Source: Synechococcus sp. AG-679-C18 | Lineage (GTDB): Bacteria > Cyanobacteriota > Cyanobacteriia > PCC-6307 > Cyanobiaceae | Direction of reading: 5' to 3' | Length of the DNA: 64,000 nt | NCBI GenBank assembly: GCA_003210755.1 | Contig: QCUL01000001.1 | Location: forward strand, 62,001 to 126,000 | Shown here: positions 44,585-53,572 of the stretch, in pieces | Position numbering within the stretch: position 1 is the first letter of the stretch | How the letters are laid out: each line of letters opens with the position of its first letter | Position numbers and translations under genes: made by a program | Notes under the pieces: model-generated | Database searches by the model: none | The model's input: only the letters and a program-made list of their open reading frames with translations | What the model was told of the DNA's origin: nothing

Positions 44585-45577
44585 ATTTCGAAGTACTGCC
44601 AACAACTTTTCCATCACTGGTGGGATCGGAGCCTCAAACAACATCCGGTCTTTTGTGATCGGATGATCGAGGCCTAACTGAAATGCATGCAACGCCTGCC
44701 CAGGCAACTCCACCGGCAATTTGCGGCAGCGGCTGTAGGTGGAGTCCCCCACCAACGGGTGATTGATATGGGCGCAATGCACACGAATCTGGTGCGTTCG
44801 TCCCGTATCCAGCTTGAAGCGCAACAGGGAGTAATCGCCAAGTCGCTCCTGAAGGGTCCAGTGCGTGCGCGCATAGCGACCGCTTTCATCACTCACCACT
44901 GCATATTTTTTGCGATCCACAGGATGACGGCCGATCGATCCAAGGATCGTTCCCGACTCTCCTTGCGGCACCCCATGCACCACAGCCAGATACTCGCGTG
45001 AGGCAATTCTCTGTTGGATCTGCGCCTGCAGACGAACCAAAGCCTCTTGAGATTTTGCAACCACGATGCATCCTGTGGTGTCTTTATCGAGGCGATGGAC
45101 CACGCCAGGCCTCAATTTGCCGCTGATTCCTGGTAAGTCCTGGCAGTGATGCAAGAGACCATTCACCAGGGTTCCATCTTTATTTCCAGGGGCCGGGTGC
45201 ACGGTCAAGCCGGCTGGCTTGTTGATCACAATCAAGTACTCGTCTTCAAACAGCACATCGAGCTCCATCGGCTCGGGCTTGAGGTAGGGGAGGGGTTCTG
45301 GTGGCGGCATCCACAACTGCACCTGATCTCCATTGCGCAAGGGGGTTTTGGCCTTCCCCGTCTTGCCATTCACGCGCACGTATCCCGCATCAATGAACTT
45401 CTGAATCCGAGAACGGCTTTGCTCAGAACGCTGACTCACAAGCCAGCGGTCCAAACGCATCGGAAGTGGTTTGGGATACGTAAGGGTGACGAGTTCTCCT
45501 TCCCCCTCTCCGAACCCATCCGTAAACACTTCCTCAGGCAAAGGGGGGCGCACAAACCCTTGGCCCTGAACGCTCAA
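44567..45577 (-). CDS. rluD: RluA/RluD-family 23S rRNA pseudouridine synthase
   Basis: A 336-residue pseudouridine synthase with an N-terminal S4 RNA-binding domain (MRLDRWLVSQ, IQKFIDAGYVRVNG) and a catalytic domain with the family motif HRLDKDTTG, whose Asp attacks uridine. LDTGRTHQIRVH and the later NHPLVGD are also typical. RluD, which modifies helix 69, is the likeliest assignment among RluA/C/D. Its start overlaps the rbgA stop by 4 bases, forming the reverse-strand operon usp-rbgA-rluD. Confidence 0.88.
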   Translation of the reverse strand: MSVQGQGFVRPPLPEEVFTDGFGEGEGELVTLTYPKPLPMRLDRWLVSQRSEQSRSRIQKFIDAGYVRVNGKTGKAKTPLRNGDQVQLWMPPPEPLPYLKPEPMELDVLFEDEYLIVINKPAGLTVHPAPGNKDGTLVNGLLHHCQDLPGISGKLRPGVVHRLDKDTTGCIVVAKSQEALVRLQAQIQQRIASREYLAVVHGVPQGESGTILGSIGRHPVDRKKYAVVSDESGRYARTHWTLQERLGDYSLLRFKLDTGRTHQIRVHCAHINHPLVGDSTYSRCRKLPVELPGQALHAFQLGLDHPITKDRMLFEAPIPPVMEKLLAVLRNRSPAH

Positions 45578-46452
45578 GACACCACCTTTTCGGGTAATTC
45601 CAAAGCAATCGACCCCAACAACGAACGTCGGAAATCATCCAACAACCGCTGGGCCATCCGAGCTTTATCTCCAGAGGTGTGACGTTCGGCCGTTGCCTCC
45701 AGCCAGAACGCTGGATCAGCAGTGCGACCTGCCACTGGCGTGCCATATCGCTCTTCGAGGATGGACAAAACAACGCCTGCACCCTCACGGGACTTCAAGC
45801 CCAAGAGCAAACGCAAAAAAGCTTGCGCCACTAGTTCGCCGTCGTAAGCCGCCTGGCCAATGTCATCACAAAGCGCGAGATGCAGGGCCGCCCGTTGATC
45901 ATCCAAGCGAGGTGGCAACACGCCGGGAGCATCGAGCAGGTCTAAGTCTTGGCCAAGCCTCACCCAACGCAACGTGCGGGTCACGCCAGCCCTACGGGCA
46001 CTCGCCACAACCTTCTTCTTGACTAACCGATTGATCAAGGCCGACTTCCCCACATTGGGAAAGCCAAGGGTGAGGGCGCGCACCGGCCGCGGCCTCATCC
46101 CTCGGTTCCGACGCCGCTCATTGAGCTGATTCCCAGCCCGGATCGCCGCCTGCTGAACTTGCTTAACACCAGTGCCAGACTTGGCATCACACCAGACCGT
46201 GCGCTGCCCCTGCGCCTTAAACCACTGCTCCCAGGCTTCCCAAGCCGCCGGCGTAACCATGTCGCGTCGATTGATCACCAAAAGATGATGTTTGCCATGG
46301 ATCCAGCGGTTTAGATGCGGATGTCCAGTAGATAGTGGAATTCGGGCATCGCGCACTTCGATGATGAGATCCACCTTGTCGAGGTGACGCTTCAACTGTT
46401 GTTCCGCCTTGGCAATGTGCCCCGGATACCACTGAATCGCTGGAGTACTCAC
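45574..46452 (-). CDS. rbgA: Ribosome biogenesis GTPase YlqF/RbgA
   Basis: A circularly permuted GTPase needed for 50S assembly. In the 292-residue protein the G motifs appear in permuted order: INRRDM (G4 position) precedes the P-loop GFPNVGKSALIN and the DAPG (G3). It starts IQWYPGHIAKAEQQL after a few residues, as family members do. GTG 46452 overlaps the usp stop as GTGA and is preferred over an upstream start at 46473. It is coupled to rluD downstream, a consistent ribosome-assembly pair. Confidence 0.9.
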   Translation of the reverse strand: MSTPAIQWYPGHIAKAEQQLKRHLDKVDLIIEVRDARIPLSTGHPHLNRWIHGKHHLLVINRRDMVTPAAWEAWEQWFKAQGQRTVWCDAKSGTGVKQVQQAAIRAGNQLNERRRNRGMRPRPVRALTLGFPNVGKSALINRLVKKKVVASARRAGVTRTLRWVRLGQDLDLLDAPGVLPPRLDDQRAALHLALCDDIGQAAYDGELVAQAFLRLLLGLKSREGAGVVLSILEERYGTPVAGRTADPAFWLEATAERHTSGDKARMAQRLLDDFRRSLLGSIALELPEKVVS

Positions 46453-46832
46453 GGCACCACCAAAACCGGACAAGGCGCGAGCTGAATCACCCGTGCTGCT
46501 GTGCTGCCATTTTCCGCCTCAAGATTCACGCCGCGGGTGCCCATCACAATCACATCCACATTCAACTCGTCTGCCACGTCGCAAATCACAAACGCTGGCC
46601 TCCCTTCACGCTCCACCACGTCGCAGGGCAGCCCTGCCTGTTCGAATCTTTCCAGGGTTTCAGCCAATCGTGTGGCCACAGTTTGCTGGTCATGCATCTC
46701 GAGACGATTGGGCTGCTTCACCAACAGCACGATCAGCCTGCTGTTGTGACTGCGTGCCAGGTCAAATGCTTTTGCCGCCGTCTCAAAAGCTTCTTGGCTC
46801 TGATCAAGTGGAAATAAGACGGTCTGAAACAT
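46449..46832 (-). CDS. Universal stress protein (UspA family)
   Basis: A 127-residue single-domain Usp. It starts with FQTVLFPLDQSQEAFETAAKA, with the nucleotide-associated acidic residue after strand 1. The C-terminal VMGTRG...GSTAARVIQLAPCPVLVV contains a G-2x-G-9x-G-S/T type ATP-binding pattern. It probably binds ATP or AMP. It lies first in the operon with rbgA and rluD, and divergent from pgk (90 bases between starts). Confidence 0.9.
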   Translation of the reverse strand: MFQTVLFPLDQSQEAFETAAKAFDLARSHNSRLIVLLVKQPNRLEMHDQQTVATRLAETLERFEQAGLPCDVVEREGRPAFVICDVADELNVDVIVMGTRGVNLEAENGSTAARVIQLAPCPVLVVP

Positions 46833-46922
46833 TGGGCCACCTCCGGTAGTACCCCTCTTTTTCAGTGCTAGCGCGTACTCGGGTTAATCTCACCGCGTTT
46901 TCACCCCTCACGACTTAACCAC

Positions 46923-48131
46923 ATGGCGAAGCGTTCCCTGGCCAAACTGGACACCAGCGACTTGAGCGGCAAACGCGTTCTTGTGCGGGTCGACTTCAAC
47001 GTGCCTCTGAACGACGCCGGTGACATCACTGACGACACTCGTATTCGCGCAGCGCTGCCCACGATCAATGACCTGATCAGCAAGGGCGCCAAGGTGATCT
47101 TGGCCGCTCACTTTGGCCGACCCAAGGGCCAGGTCAATGACAAGATGCGCCTCACCCCAGTGGCCGCCCGCCTAAGCGAGCTGCTAAGCAAGCCCGTCAC
47201 AAAAACGGACAGCTGCATTGGCCCCGATGCCGAAGCGAAGGTGAATGCCATGGCTAATGGCGATGTTGTTCTGCTTGAAAATGTGCGCTTTTTTGCCGAA
47301 GAGGAGAAAAATGACGCCGACTTTGCCAAAACCCTCGCTGGCTTGGCCGATGTGTATGTCAACGACGCCTTTGGTGCCGCTCATCGTGCCCACGCCTCCA
47401 CTGAAGGCGTGACCAAATTCCTTAAACCATCCGTGGCTGGATTCTTGATGGAAAAGGAACTTCAGTACCTGCAGGGTGCAATCGATGAGCCGAAACGTCC
47501 CCTGGCAGCCATCGTGGGTGGTTCGAAGGTGAGCTCCAAAATCGGCGTCCTTGAGTCCTTGATCGATAAGTGCGACAAGGTGCTCATCGGCGGCGGCATG
47601 ATATTCACCTTCTACAAGGCCCGTGGCCTTGCGGTGGGGAAGAGCCTTGTGGAAGAGGACAAGCTGGAGCTAGCCAAAGAACTAGAAGCCAAGGCCAAAG
47701 CCAAAGGGGTTGAACTGCTACTCCCCACTGACGTGGTGCTCGCCGACAACTTCGCTCCTGACGCCAACAGCCAAACCGCCGACGTCACAGCAATCCCTGA
47801 TGGCTGGATGGGACTCGACATCGGGCCTGACGCCATCAAAGTATTTCAGGCAGCCCTGGCCGACTGCAAGACCGTGATCTGGAACGGCCCTATGGGCGTA
47901 TTTGAGTTCGACAAATTTGCAGCTGGAACCAACGCCATCGCCACAACCCTCGCTGAAATCGGGGGCAAGGGTTGCTGCACGATCATTGGTGGTGGTGATT
48001 CCGTTGCCGCTGTTGAGAAAGCTGGCCTCGCTGAAAAGATGTCACACATCTCCACCGGTGGTGGAGCCAGCCTCGAACTCCTAGAAGGCAAGGTGCTTCC
48101 AGGTGTTGCTGCGCTCGATGACGCTGCCTAA
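46923..48131 (+). CDS. pgk: Phosphoglycerate kinase
   Basis: Interconverts 1,3-bisphosphoglycerate and 3-phosphoglycerate in the Calvin cycle and glycolysis. The 402-residue length is standard. It has [19 protein letters not shown], the [13 protein letters not shown] stretch, the [10 protein letters not shown] hinge region, WNGPMGVFE, and the nucleotide-phosphate loop [11 protein letters not shown] with STGGGASLE near the end. It is a single gene with its own terminator (48163-48193). Confidence 0.97.
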   Translation: MAKRSLAKLDTSDLSGKRVLVRVDFNVPLNDAGDITDDTRIRAALPTINDLISKGAKVILAAHFGRPKGQVNDKMRLTPVAARLSELLSKPVTKTDSCIGPDAEAKVNAMANGDVVLLENVRFFAEEEKNDADFAKTLAGLADVYVNDAFGAAHRAHASTEGVTKFLKPSVAGFLMEKELQYLQGAIDEPKRPLAAIVGGSKVSSKIGVLESLIDKCDKVLIGGGMIFTFYKARGLAVGKSLVEEDKLELAKELEAKAKAKGVELLLPTDVVLADNFAPDANSQTADVTAIPDGWMGLDIGPDAIKVFQAALADCKTVIWNGPMGVFEFDKFAAGTNAIATTLAEIGGKGCCTIIGGGDSVAAVEKAGLAEKMSHISTGGGASLELLEGKVLPGVAALDDAA

Positions 48132-48149
48132 TTCAGACTTCAACATCGA

Positions 48150-48572
48150 TTAGCCGAGCTCAGGGCCGTTCCGATTGGCACGGCCTCTTTTTTGTAATCG
48201 ACGTCGCTCAGGGCTTGGCGGAAGCCCCAGGCGCTGACGCTCAACGTTCATCGCAGCACGTGCCTCCTGATAAAGCTTGCGACGACCTTGGCGTTGCTCC
48301 TGCTTACAAAGACGAAAGGCATCAATGGTGTTTGCTGATTGCACACAACGTTGCTTGGCTGCCAACAGGGCTTTTTGCTGGTCAAAATTATTAACCTCCC
48401 AACGGCGCCGTGCCTCAAACAACTGTTGCTTCTGCCCATCCGTGAGATTCAACCGCTCAGCACGCGATCTCATTGGAGACTCAGCCCAGCCTGTGCCTGG
48501 ATGCAGAGCGGCTGCAGCAAGTGCAGCACAAGGAATCACTAGATAACGCTTCCAATGTTTAAGGATGATCAT
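48150..48572 (-). CDS. Secreted, arginine-rich protein of unknown function
   Basis: From ATG 48572, a 140-residue protein with a signal peptide (HWKRYLVIPCAALAAAALH, cleaved near GWAES). A helical, Arg/Gln-rich mature part follows (LNLTDGQKQQLFEARRRWE; KQRCVQSANTIDAFRLCKQE) and a very basic tail. The first helical segment recalls Spy/CpxP-like LTxxQ-type proteins, but not strongly. The frame extends upstream to 48632 without a better start. Two cysteines could form a disulfide in the periplasm. Confidence 0.6.
   Translation of the reverse strand: MIILKHWKRYLVIPCAALAAAALHPGTGWAESPMRSRAERLNLTDGQKQQLFEARRRWEVNNFDQQKALLAAKQRCVQSANTIDAFRLCKQEQRQGRRKLYQEARAAMNVERQRLGLPPSPERRRLQKRGRANRNGPELG
48163..48193 (+). 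terminator. pgk terminator
   Basis: Stem GGCCGT (48164-48169) / ACGGCC (48180-48185) with a 10-base loop, followed by C and six T. It lies 32 bases after the pgk stop, within the 3' end of the converging reverse-strand gene. Confidence 0.8.
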
Positions 48573-48684
48573 GAAGAACGGTTCATTGACCTGCTCATCT
48601 TGAGAGGAGTATTCGATCAAGATCTGACCCAAACAGACATGAAGCGTGACCGGATCTAACCAGCACGATTCCCCTTATCGCTGA

Positions 48685-49665
48685 TTGGCGGCGATCCCTG
48701 GGAAGATCAAAAAGACCTCTCACAATCTGGAGTGCCCAATACAGAAACTCAACCCTGATGGTCTCCCCCGCCTAACCCCCCCTGCCTCAGTGGCCATGGT
48801 CGGGTTAGGTGCACTTGGATTACCAATCGCTGTCAACCTGCGCCGCGCTGGTTATCAACTTCACGTCCACACTCGCAGCCGTTCAGCGGAATCAGCACCA
48901 GAGCTCATGAATGCTGAAGGGCTCTCGGTTATCCGCAAGAGCACTCCAGCCAAGGCTGTGGAAGGCTGTGAGGCGCTGCTCCTTTGTGTGAGCGATGACA
49001 CTGCGGTGCAGACAGTTTTATGGGGAGACAACGGAGCGGGGCAGTGCCTTAAACAGGGAAGCGTGGTGATCGATTGCTCCACGATCGCCCCAGCTACGGC
49101 GAAAGCGATGGCCGAGCGACTCGCAGAACGTGGCGTTTACTACATCGATGCTCCAGTCACCGGTGGAACAGAAGGCGCAAAAGCTGGCACTCTCACAGTG
49201 CTCTGTGGAGGATTGGAATCCACTCTTCAACACGTAAGCCCATTGCTGGAGAGCATTGGAGGCTCGATCCATCACTTCGGGCCTGTTGGCAGTGGCCAAA
49301 AAGTCAAAGCGGTCAACCAGGTGCTCGTAGCAGGAAGCTATGTCGCTGTTGCCGAAGCCATGGCCTTGGGCCAACATCTACATCTGCCAATGGAGCAGGT
49401 TGTGAAAGCTTTACAGAATGGTGCTGCCGGCTCATGGGCTCTGCAACACCGTTCCGAAGCCATGCTTAACGATCACTACCCCCTTGGTTTCAAGCTCAAT
49501 CTCCATCACAAAGATCTGGAGATCGCCCTTGGGGCCGCGAAGGAACAACAGTTAGAGCTTCCGATTACGCGAATGGTCTTCGAACAGGAATCGGAGCTCA
49601 TGAAGGAGGGTCTTGGAGACGCTGATGTTTCGGCCCTCAGGCGTTACTTACCGGGGCCTACTTAA
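48685..49665 (+). CDS. Beta-hydroxyacid dehydrogenase family oxidoreductase
   Basis: NAD(P)-dependent enzyme of the 3-hydroxyisobutyrate/tartronate semialdehyde reductase type. Rossmann motif VGLGALGLPIA, then VVIDCSTIAP, the substrate motif DAPVTGGTEGAKAGTL, and the catalytic lysine region GSGQKVKAVNQVL (Lys) with the later HKDLEIALGAA. The substrate is not defined. The start is uncertain: TTG 48685 gives 326 residues, but the family usually begins just before VGLG, so GTG 48790 or ATG 48796 may be the true start. Confidence 0.85.
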   Translation: MAAIPGKIKKTSHNLECPIQKLNPDGLPRLTPPASVAMVGLGALGLPIAVNLRRAGYQLHVHTRSRSAESAPELMNAEGLSVIRKSTPAKAVEGCEALLLCVSDDTAVQTVLWGDNGAGQCLKQGSVVIDCSTIAPATAKAMAERLAERGVYYIDAPVTGGTEGAKAGTLTVLCGGLESTLQHVSPLLESIGGSIHHFGPVGSGQKVKAVNQVLVAGSYVAVAEAMALGQHLHLPMEQVVKALQNGAAGSWALQHRSEAMLNDHYPLGFKLNLHHKDLEIALGAAKEQQLELPITRMVFEQESELMKEGLGDADVSALRRYLPGPT

Positions 49666-50418
49666 TTAAGGCTTGAGCTGACTGTTGTCATCGACAACCC
49701 GAACCTGCTTACTCACGGTCACCACTCCTTCGGGATGAACCAATAATGCAGCCCACGTTTGAACACCTGGCTTGAGGGGAGCTTGCACAGACTTGAACAG
49801 GCCGCCACCGCCTAGGGGCTGAAGCTGAATATCTGGACTTTCTTGGCCGAGGACCTGCTCAGGGGTAAGAGCAATTAATCCACCCGCCAACAATGCATCT
49901 CCCAGAGGCTCATCAACAACAACATCAACGTCGTAACGACTTCCGGTGAGCACACTGTCAGGAATCAACAGACTGATGGGAAGCGTCTCCCTGGCGCTGG
50001 TCATGACCGATTCATCACTAAGAATTTCTTGGTCGCTGATTAAGCCACGCTCGGTCGTGACAGCCAGACGCTGATTTGCGGAAAAGGAATAGCTCAAGCC
50101 ACCTTGCTGTCGAGTACCACTGACAGCGATTTGGAAGGTTGATCGACCGTCTGAAGTTGGAGAACTTGGGCTGACCGACCAGCGCAATCGAGGGAAACGA
50201 CTGCTGAACAAGCGATAGCGCTCCTCCAACCCACCAAGTTGCTCAGGCGTGAAAAGAGTGTTCAACGAAGAGCTACCACCCTCAGTCTTATTGAGGGCTC
50301 GTTCCAACCGCTCACTTAAGTCGATTGATTCCTGGGTGACAGACCGACCCAACAACGGGAAGGTAAGGGCGGAGCCAAGCAGCAACGAAACTAGCGAGGC
50401 ACGGAGAGCCTGAGACAT
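49666..50418 (-). CDS. Exported protein of unknown function
   Basis: A 250-residue protein with a signal-peptide-like N-terminus (SQALRASLVSLLLGSALTFP, hydrophobic core, cleavage perhaps after LLGRS). The mature part is beta-rich, with strands such as WSVSPSSPTSDGRSTFQIAV and VDVVVDEPLGDALLAGG. I recognise no domain; it looks like a lineage-conserved periplasmic protein. It abuts the preceding dehydrogenase stop and is divergent from murG. Confidence 0.65.
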   Translation of the reverse strand: MSQALRASLVSLLLGSALTFPLLGRSVTQESIDLSERLERALNKTEGGSSSLNTLFTPEQLGGLEERYRLFSSRFPRLRWSVSPSSPTSDGRSTFQIAVSGTRQQGGLSYSFSANQRLAVTTERGLISDQEILSDESVMTSARETLPISLLIPDSVLTGSRYDVDVVVDEPLGDALLAGGLIALTPEQVLGQESPDIQLQPLGGGGLFKSVQAPLKPGVQTWAALLVHPEGVVTVSKQVRVVDDNSQLKP

Positions 50419-50476
50419 GAAGACAGCTCCTTAGTGCCTCTAAGTTAGATCGCGCTCCCGTGCTCCGCTCGTCCTC

Positions 50477-51556
50477 ATGCCACGGCTTCTGATCGCTGCC
50501 AGCGGCACCGGCGGACATTTGTTCCCAGCCCTCTCCGTTGCCGACGCCTTGCCGGGGCCATGGACCGTGCTGTGGGTGGGAGTTCCCGATCGACTGGAGA
50601 CAAGCCTGGTCCCCAAGTGCTATCCGCTCACCACAGTGAAAGCCGGTGGATTGCAGGGACGGGGGCTACGCAAAGTTTTTCAACTCGTTCAGTTGTTGGC
50701 GGCCAGCGGCGGCATACGCCGTCTGATCAAAAGGGAGTGCATCGATGCTGTCTTCACCACAGGCGGCTACATCGCTGCACCAGCAATCCTGGCGGCACGG
50801 TGGTGTGGCATTCCAGTCGTTCTCCACGAATCCAATGCCATTCCAGGCCGCGTCACACGATTGCTGGGACGCTTTTGCACCCGTGTTGCCGTGGGGCTGG
50901 AAGCGGCTGCACCACGCATCCCAGGCTGCCGAGCGGTGGTGACCGGCACTCCTGTGAGGGGCACTTTCCTTGAGAAACACTCCCTTCCGACGTGGGTTCC
51001 TGAGGGCGAGGGGCCTTTACTTGTTGTGATCGGCGGGAGCCAAGGCGCTCTGGGGCTTAATCGAATGACGAGAGTGCTCTTCCCCTCCCTGTTGAACAGC
51101 GGCTGTCGTGTGGTGCATCTCACTGGCAGCAATGACCCCGAGGTGGGTTGTATCGAACACCCTCTGTTAGTGGAGCGTCCATTCAGCAATGAGATTCCGG
51201 CCTTGCTGCAACATGCTGACCTCGCCATCAGCAGAGCCGGTGCAGGAAGCTTGAGTGAACTGGCTGTGAGCGGAACACCCACGGTGCTGGTGCCCTTTCC
51301 TCAAGCAGCCGATCGACATCAAGATGCCAATGCCGCCTGTGCTGGCGCACTTGCAGCTGCCGTGATCGTGCATCAGCACGATCCGAGCGAGAAAACGCTT
51401 CGAAATACAGTCTGGCGCCTGCTCGGGCCAAGGATTGGAGGAGGTTCTGATCCAGCCGCCGATCTCCTACCCAATATGGAGCTAGCCATGCGTGAGCTCG
51501 GTGTTGATGATGCGGATCAGCAGCTTGTGCGCCTACTCAACGAGCTTTTGGATTGA
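50477..51556 (+). CDS. murG: UDP-GlcNAc:lipid I N-acetylglucosaminyltransferase
   Basis: Makes lipid II from lipid I on the inner face of the membrane for peptidoglycan. The 359-residue protein has the N-terminal [14 protein letters not shown] loop, [20 protein letters not shown], the second-domain VIGGSQGA loop, and the UDP-GlcNAc-binding [20 protein letters not shown]. All are hallmark MurG features. Its 3' end overlaps the converging aminotransferase gene by 40 bases. Confidence 0.95.
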   Translation: MPRLLIAASGTGGHLFPALSVADALPGPWTVLWVGVPDRLETSLVPKCYPLTTVKAGGLQGRGLRKVFQLVQLLAASGGIRRLIKRECIDAVFTTGGYIAAPAILAARWCGIPVVLHESNAIPGRVTRLLGRFCTRVAVGLEAAAPRIPGCRAVVTGTPVRGTFLEKHSLPTWVPEGEGPLLVVIGGSQGALGLNRMTRVLFPSLLNSGCRVVHLTGSNDPEVGCIEHPLLVERPFSNEIPALLQHADLAISRAGAGSLSELAVSGTPTVLVPFPQAADRHQDANAACAGALAAAVIVHQHDPSEKTLRNTVWRLLGPRIGGGSDPAADLLPNMELAMRELGVDDADQQLVRLLNELLD

Positions 51557-52656
51557 GCCTGCTGAAGGGCCCTGATGATGCGTCGATTACCTCGACGATT
51601 TTGCAGGCCAATCCGTAACCAACGATTGCCCAAGCCCTCGAAGGAACGGCAATCCCTAAGCAAAACGCCCTGACGCGCGAGTAGCTCGCGCAGCTCCAGC
51701 AACGACTGTTCGCCTTGAACCAGCAAATAGTTGGCAGCCGAAGGACAAGCCTTCAACCCAGGCACGGCATCGAGACGATCCCGCAACCAAGTGCCTTCGA
51801 GTTGCACCCACTGCTGGACCCTGTCGTGCCAACGCTGAAGGGCAGCGGTGTCGTCCATCACAGCCACTCCGGCAGCAATCGCAAGACCATTCACCGGCCA
51901 AGGGTCTCTCCATCCACGCCAGCGACGCAAACGATCTGGAGCAGCAATGGCATAGCCCAGACGCAAACCGGCAATCGCAAACAGTTTCGTGAGACTGCGG
52001 ATCACCACAAGATTGGGATGGTCTGCGACCAAGTGCACCATCGATTGAGCCTCCCCCCCTGGCACCAAAGGCAAAAATGCCTCATCACAAATCACAAGCG
52101 CATGGCTTTTTAGCAACGGTTCCAAAGAGCAACGGCTCCAGAGCTGTCCTGTGGGGTTGTGGGGATTGGTGATCCAAACAACATCTGTCGCAATTAGGGA
52201 TTCAAACGGAAACGGTTGAGGCCAGCTGTCTGGCCACTCAAGGGGCAAAGGCAACCCATGAATCGCGCCACCCCAACAAGCCAGTGCGCGCGAATAGTCA
52301 GCAAAGCCAGGCTGAGGGAGAGCATTCATGCCACAGGCAGACGCATCTCGAGCAGCCCAGGTGAACAGCTCTGATGCCCCATTCCCACCCAGCACCTGCT
52401 CAGGATCCACGTCATGCCATGACGCGATTGCCGATCTCAAATCAACCTGATCACGATCGGGATAATCACGCAGCGCCTGCCCCTGAATCGCAGCGGTCAG
52501 AGCTCGACGCAGCGCGCGAGGGGGACGAAAGGGCACCAATGAGGCACTGGCATCCAGCAACTGCGAAGGCTGCATCCCCAGCCGCCGGGCTTCCTGGCTG
52601 AGATTGCCTCCATGGGGAGGAAGGCCGTTGCTCACGCCGACAGGTGCTGGATTCAC
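51517..52656 (-). CDS. CobD/HisC-like PLP aminotransferase
   Basis: Class I/II PLP enzyme related to threonine-phosphate decarboxylase (CobD/CobC) and HisC. It has [16 protein letters not shown] near its start (typical of CobD-like proteins), [24 protein letters not shown], and the PLP-lysine region [17 protein letters not shown] cobalamin side-chain role is plausible because a separate HisC exists at 7994-9115. GTG 52656 is chosen (GTG 52635 possible); the frame continues to 52725. The last 40 bases overlap murG tail to tail. Confidence 0.8.
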   Translation of the reverse strand: MNPAPVGVSNGLPPHGGNLSQEARRLGMQPSQLLDASASLVPFRPPRALRRALTAAIQGQALRDYPDRDQVDLRSAIASWHDVDPEQVLGGNGASELFTWAARDASACGMNALPQPGFADYSRALACWGGAIHGLPLPLEWPDSWPQPFPFESLIATDVVWITNPHNPTGQLWSRCSLEPLLKSHALVICDEAFLPLVPGGEAQSMVHLVADHPNLVVIRSLTKLFAIAGLRLGYAIAAPDRLRRWRGWRDPWPVNGLAIAAGVAVMDDTAALQRWHDRVQQWVQLEGTWLRDRLDAVPGLKACPSAANYLLVQGEQSLLELRELLARQGVLLRDCRSFEGLGNRWLRIGLQNRRGNRRIIRALQQAQSKSSLSRRTSC

Positions 52657-52739
52657 CCATCCTGCCCAGCCATCCTTCAAGTCATGGTCGACGCAGACCG
52701 AGAAGCCCGATACAACGCAGTACAACCAAGTATTTCGCC

Positions 52740-53549
52740 GTGTTCAACCTGCATCGCTGGATACCCTTGCTGGGTTTATTGCTGATCGCAGGCCCCGTCG
52801 AAGCCGGCAGCACAGATGACCTCATCAAAGTCCTTCATCACGGTGATTGCCGCAGTTGTCAGTTAACTGATGCCGACCTTGTCCATGCCGATCTACGCGA
52901 TGCCGACTTACGAGACGCGCGGCTTCAGAGGGCCAATCTTGGCGAAGCTCAACTGGATGGCGCTGACTTACGTAGGGCCAATCTCAGCTTCACAAGCTTG
53001 CGCGGGGCCTCACTACGAGGTGCCAATCTCGAAGGCAGCCTCTTGTATGGCACCGACCTGAGATTTGCTGATCTCAGCGGAGCAAAACTGAGCCCAAATG
53101 CCCTGGAAAAGGCCCACTGGCAGGGAGCCAGCGGCATCAGCAAAGGCATTCAAAGTCACGCCGCGCTTCATAATGCCGGCGTCGAAGCCACACAGACCGG
53201 ACGATTGTCGGACGCCGAAAAGCTGTTTAGTGCAGCAATTCTTCGTTCTCCCAAAGAACCTTTGAGCTGGGTTGCAAGAGGGATCACTCGCAGCGAACAA
53301 GCGAAGGATGATCTAGCCGCCCAAGACTTCGGGTATGCCGCTTCACTGTTCGAGCAAAAAGGGGCTTTCGATTGGGCCGAACAGCTCAATCAAGCAGCCA
53401 ACTCAATCAGCAAGCGTCGCTTCCAACAAGCCAAACAAACATCTGGTAGCGGTGTCGGCAATCAACTGCTTGAGAGCACAATCAGCGGACTTAGATTGCT
53501 CGCACCGCTTGCAGCAAAAGCAATGATTCCACTTGGATTAGGCCTTTAA
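52740..53549 (+). CDS. Exported pentapeptide-repeat protein with TPR-like tail
   Basis: GTG 52740 gives 269 residues beginning with a clear signal peptide (FNLHRWIPLLGLLLIAG, cleavage near VEA-GS). A CRSCQL motif follows, then about 12 pentapeptide repeats A(D/N)Lxx such as ADLVHADLRDADLRDARL and GANLEGSLLYGTDLRFADL, which build a right-handed beta helix. Residues 140-230 look TPR-like (AALHNAGVEATQTGRLSDAE). The protein is probably periplasmic or thylakoid-lumenal. A longer frame from 52644 overlaps the divergent aminotransferase start and is not preferred. Confidence 0.8.
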   Translation: MFNLHRWIPLLGLLLIAGPVEAGSTDDLIKVLHHGDCRSCQLTDADLVHADLRDADLRDARLQRANLGEAQLDGADLRRANLSFTSLRGASLRGANLEGSLLYGTDLRFADLSGAKLSPNALEKAHWQGASGISKGIQSHAALHNAGVEATQTGRLSDAEKLFSAAILRSPKEPLSWVARGITRSEQAKDDLAAQDFGYAASLFEQKGAFDWAEQLNQAANSISKRRFQQAKQTSGSGVGNQLLESTISGLRLLAPLAAKAMIPLGLGL

Positions 53550-53572
53550 TTCGAAAGACCAAACATCTTTGA

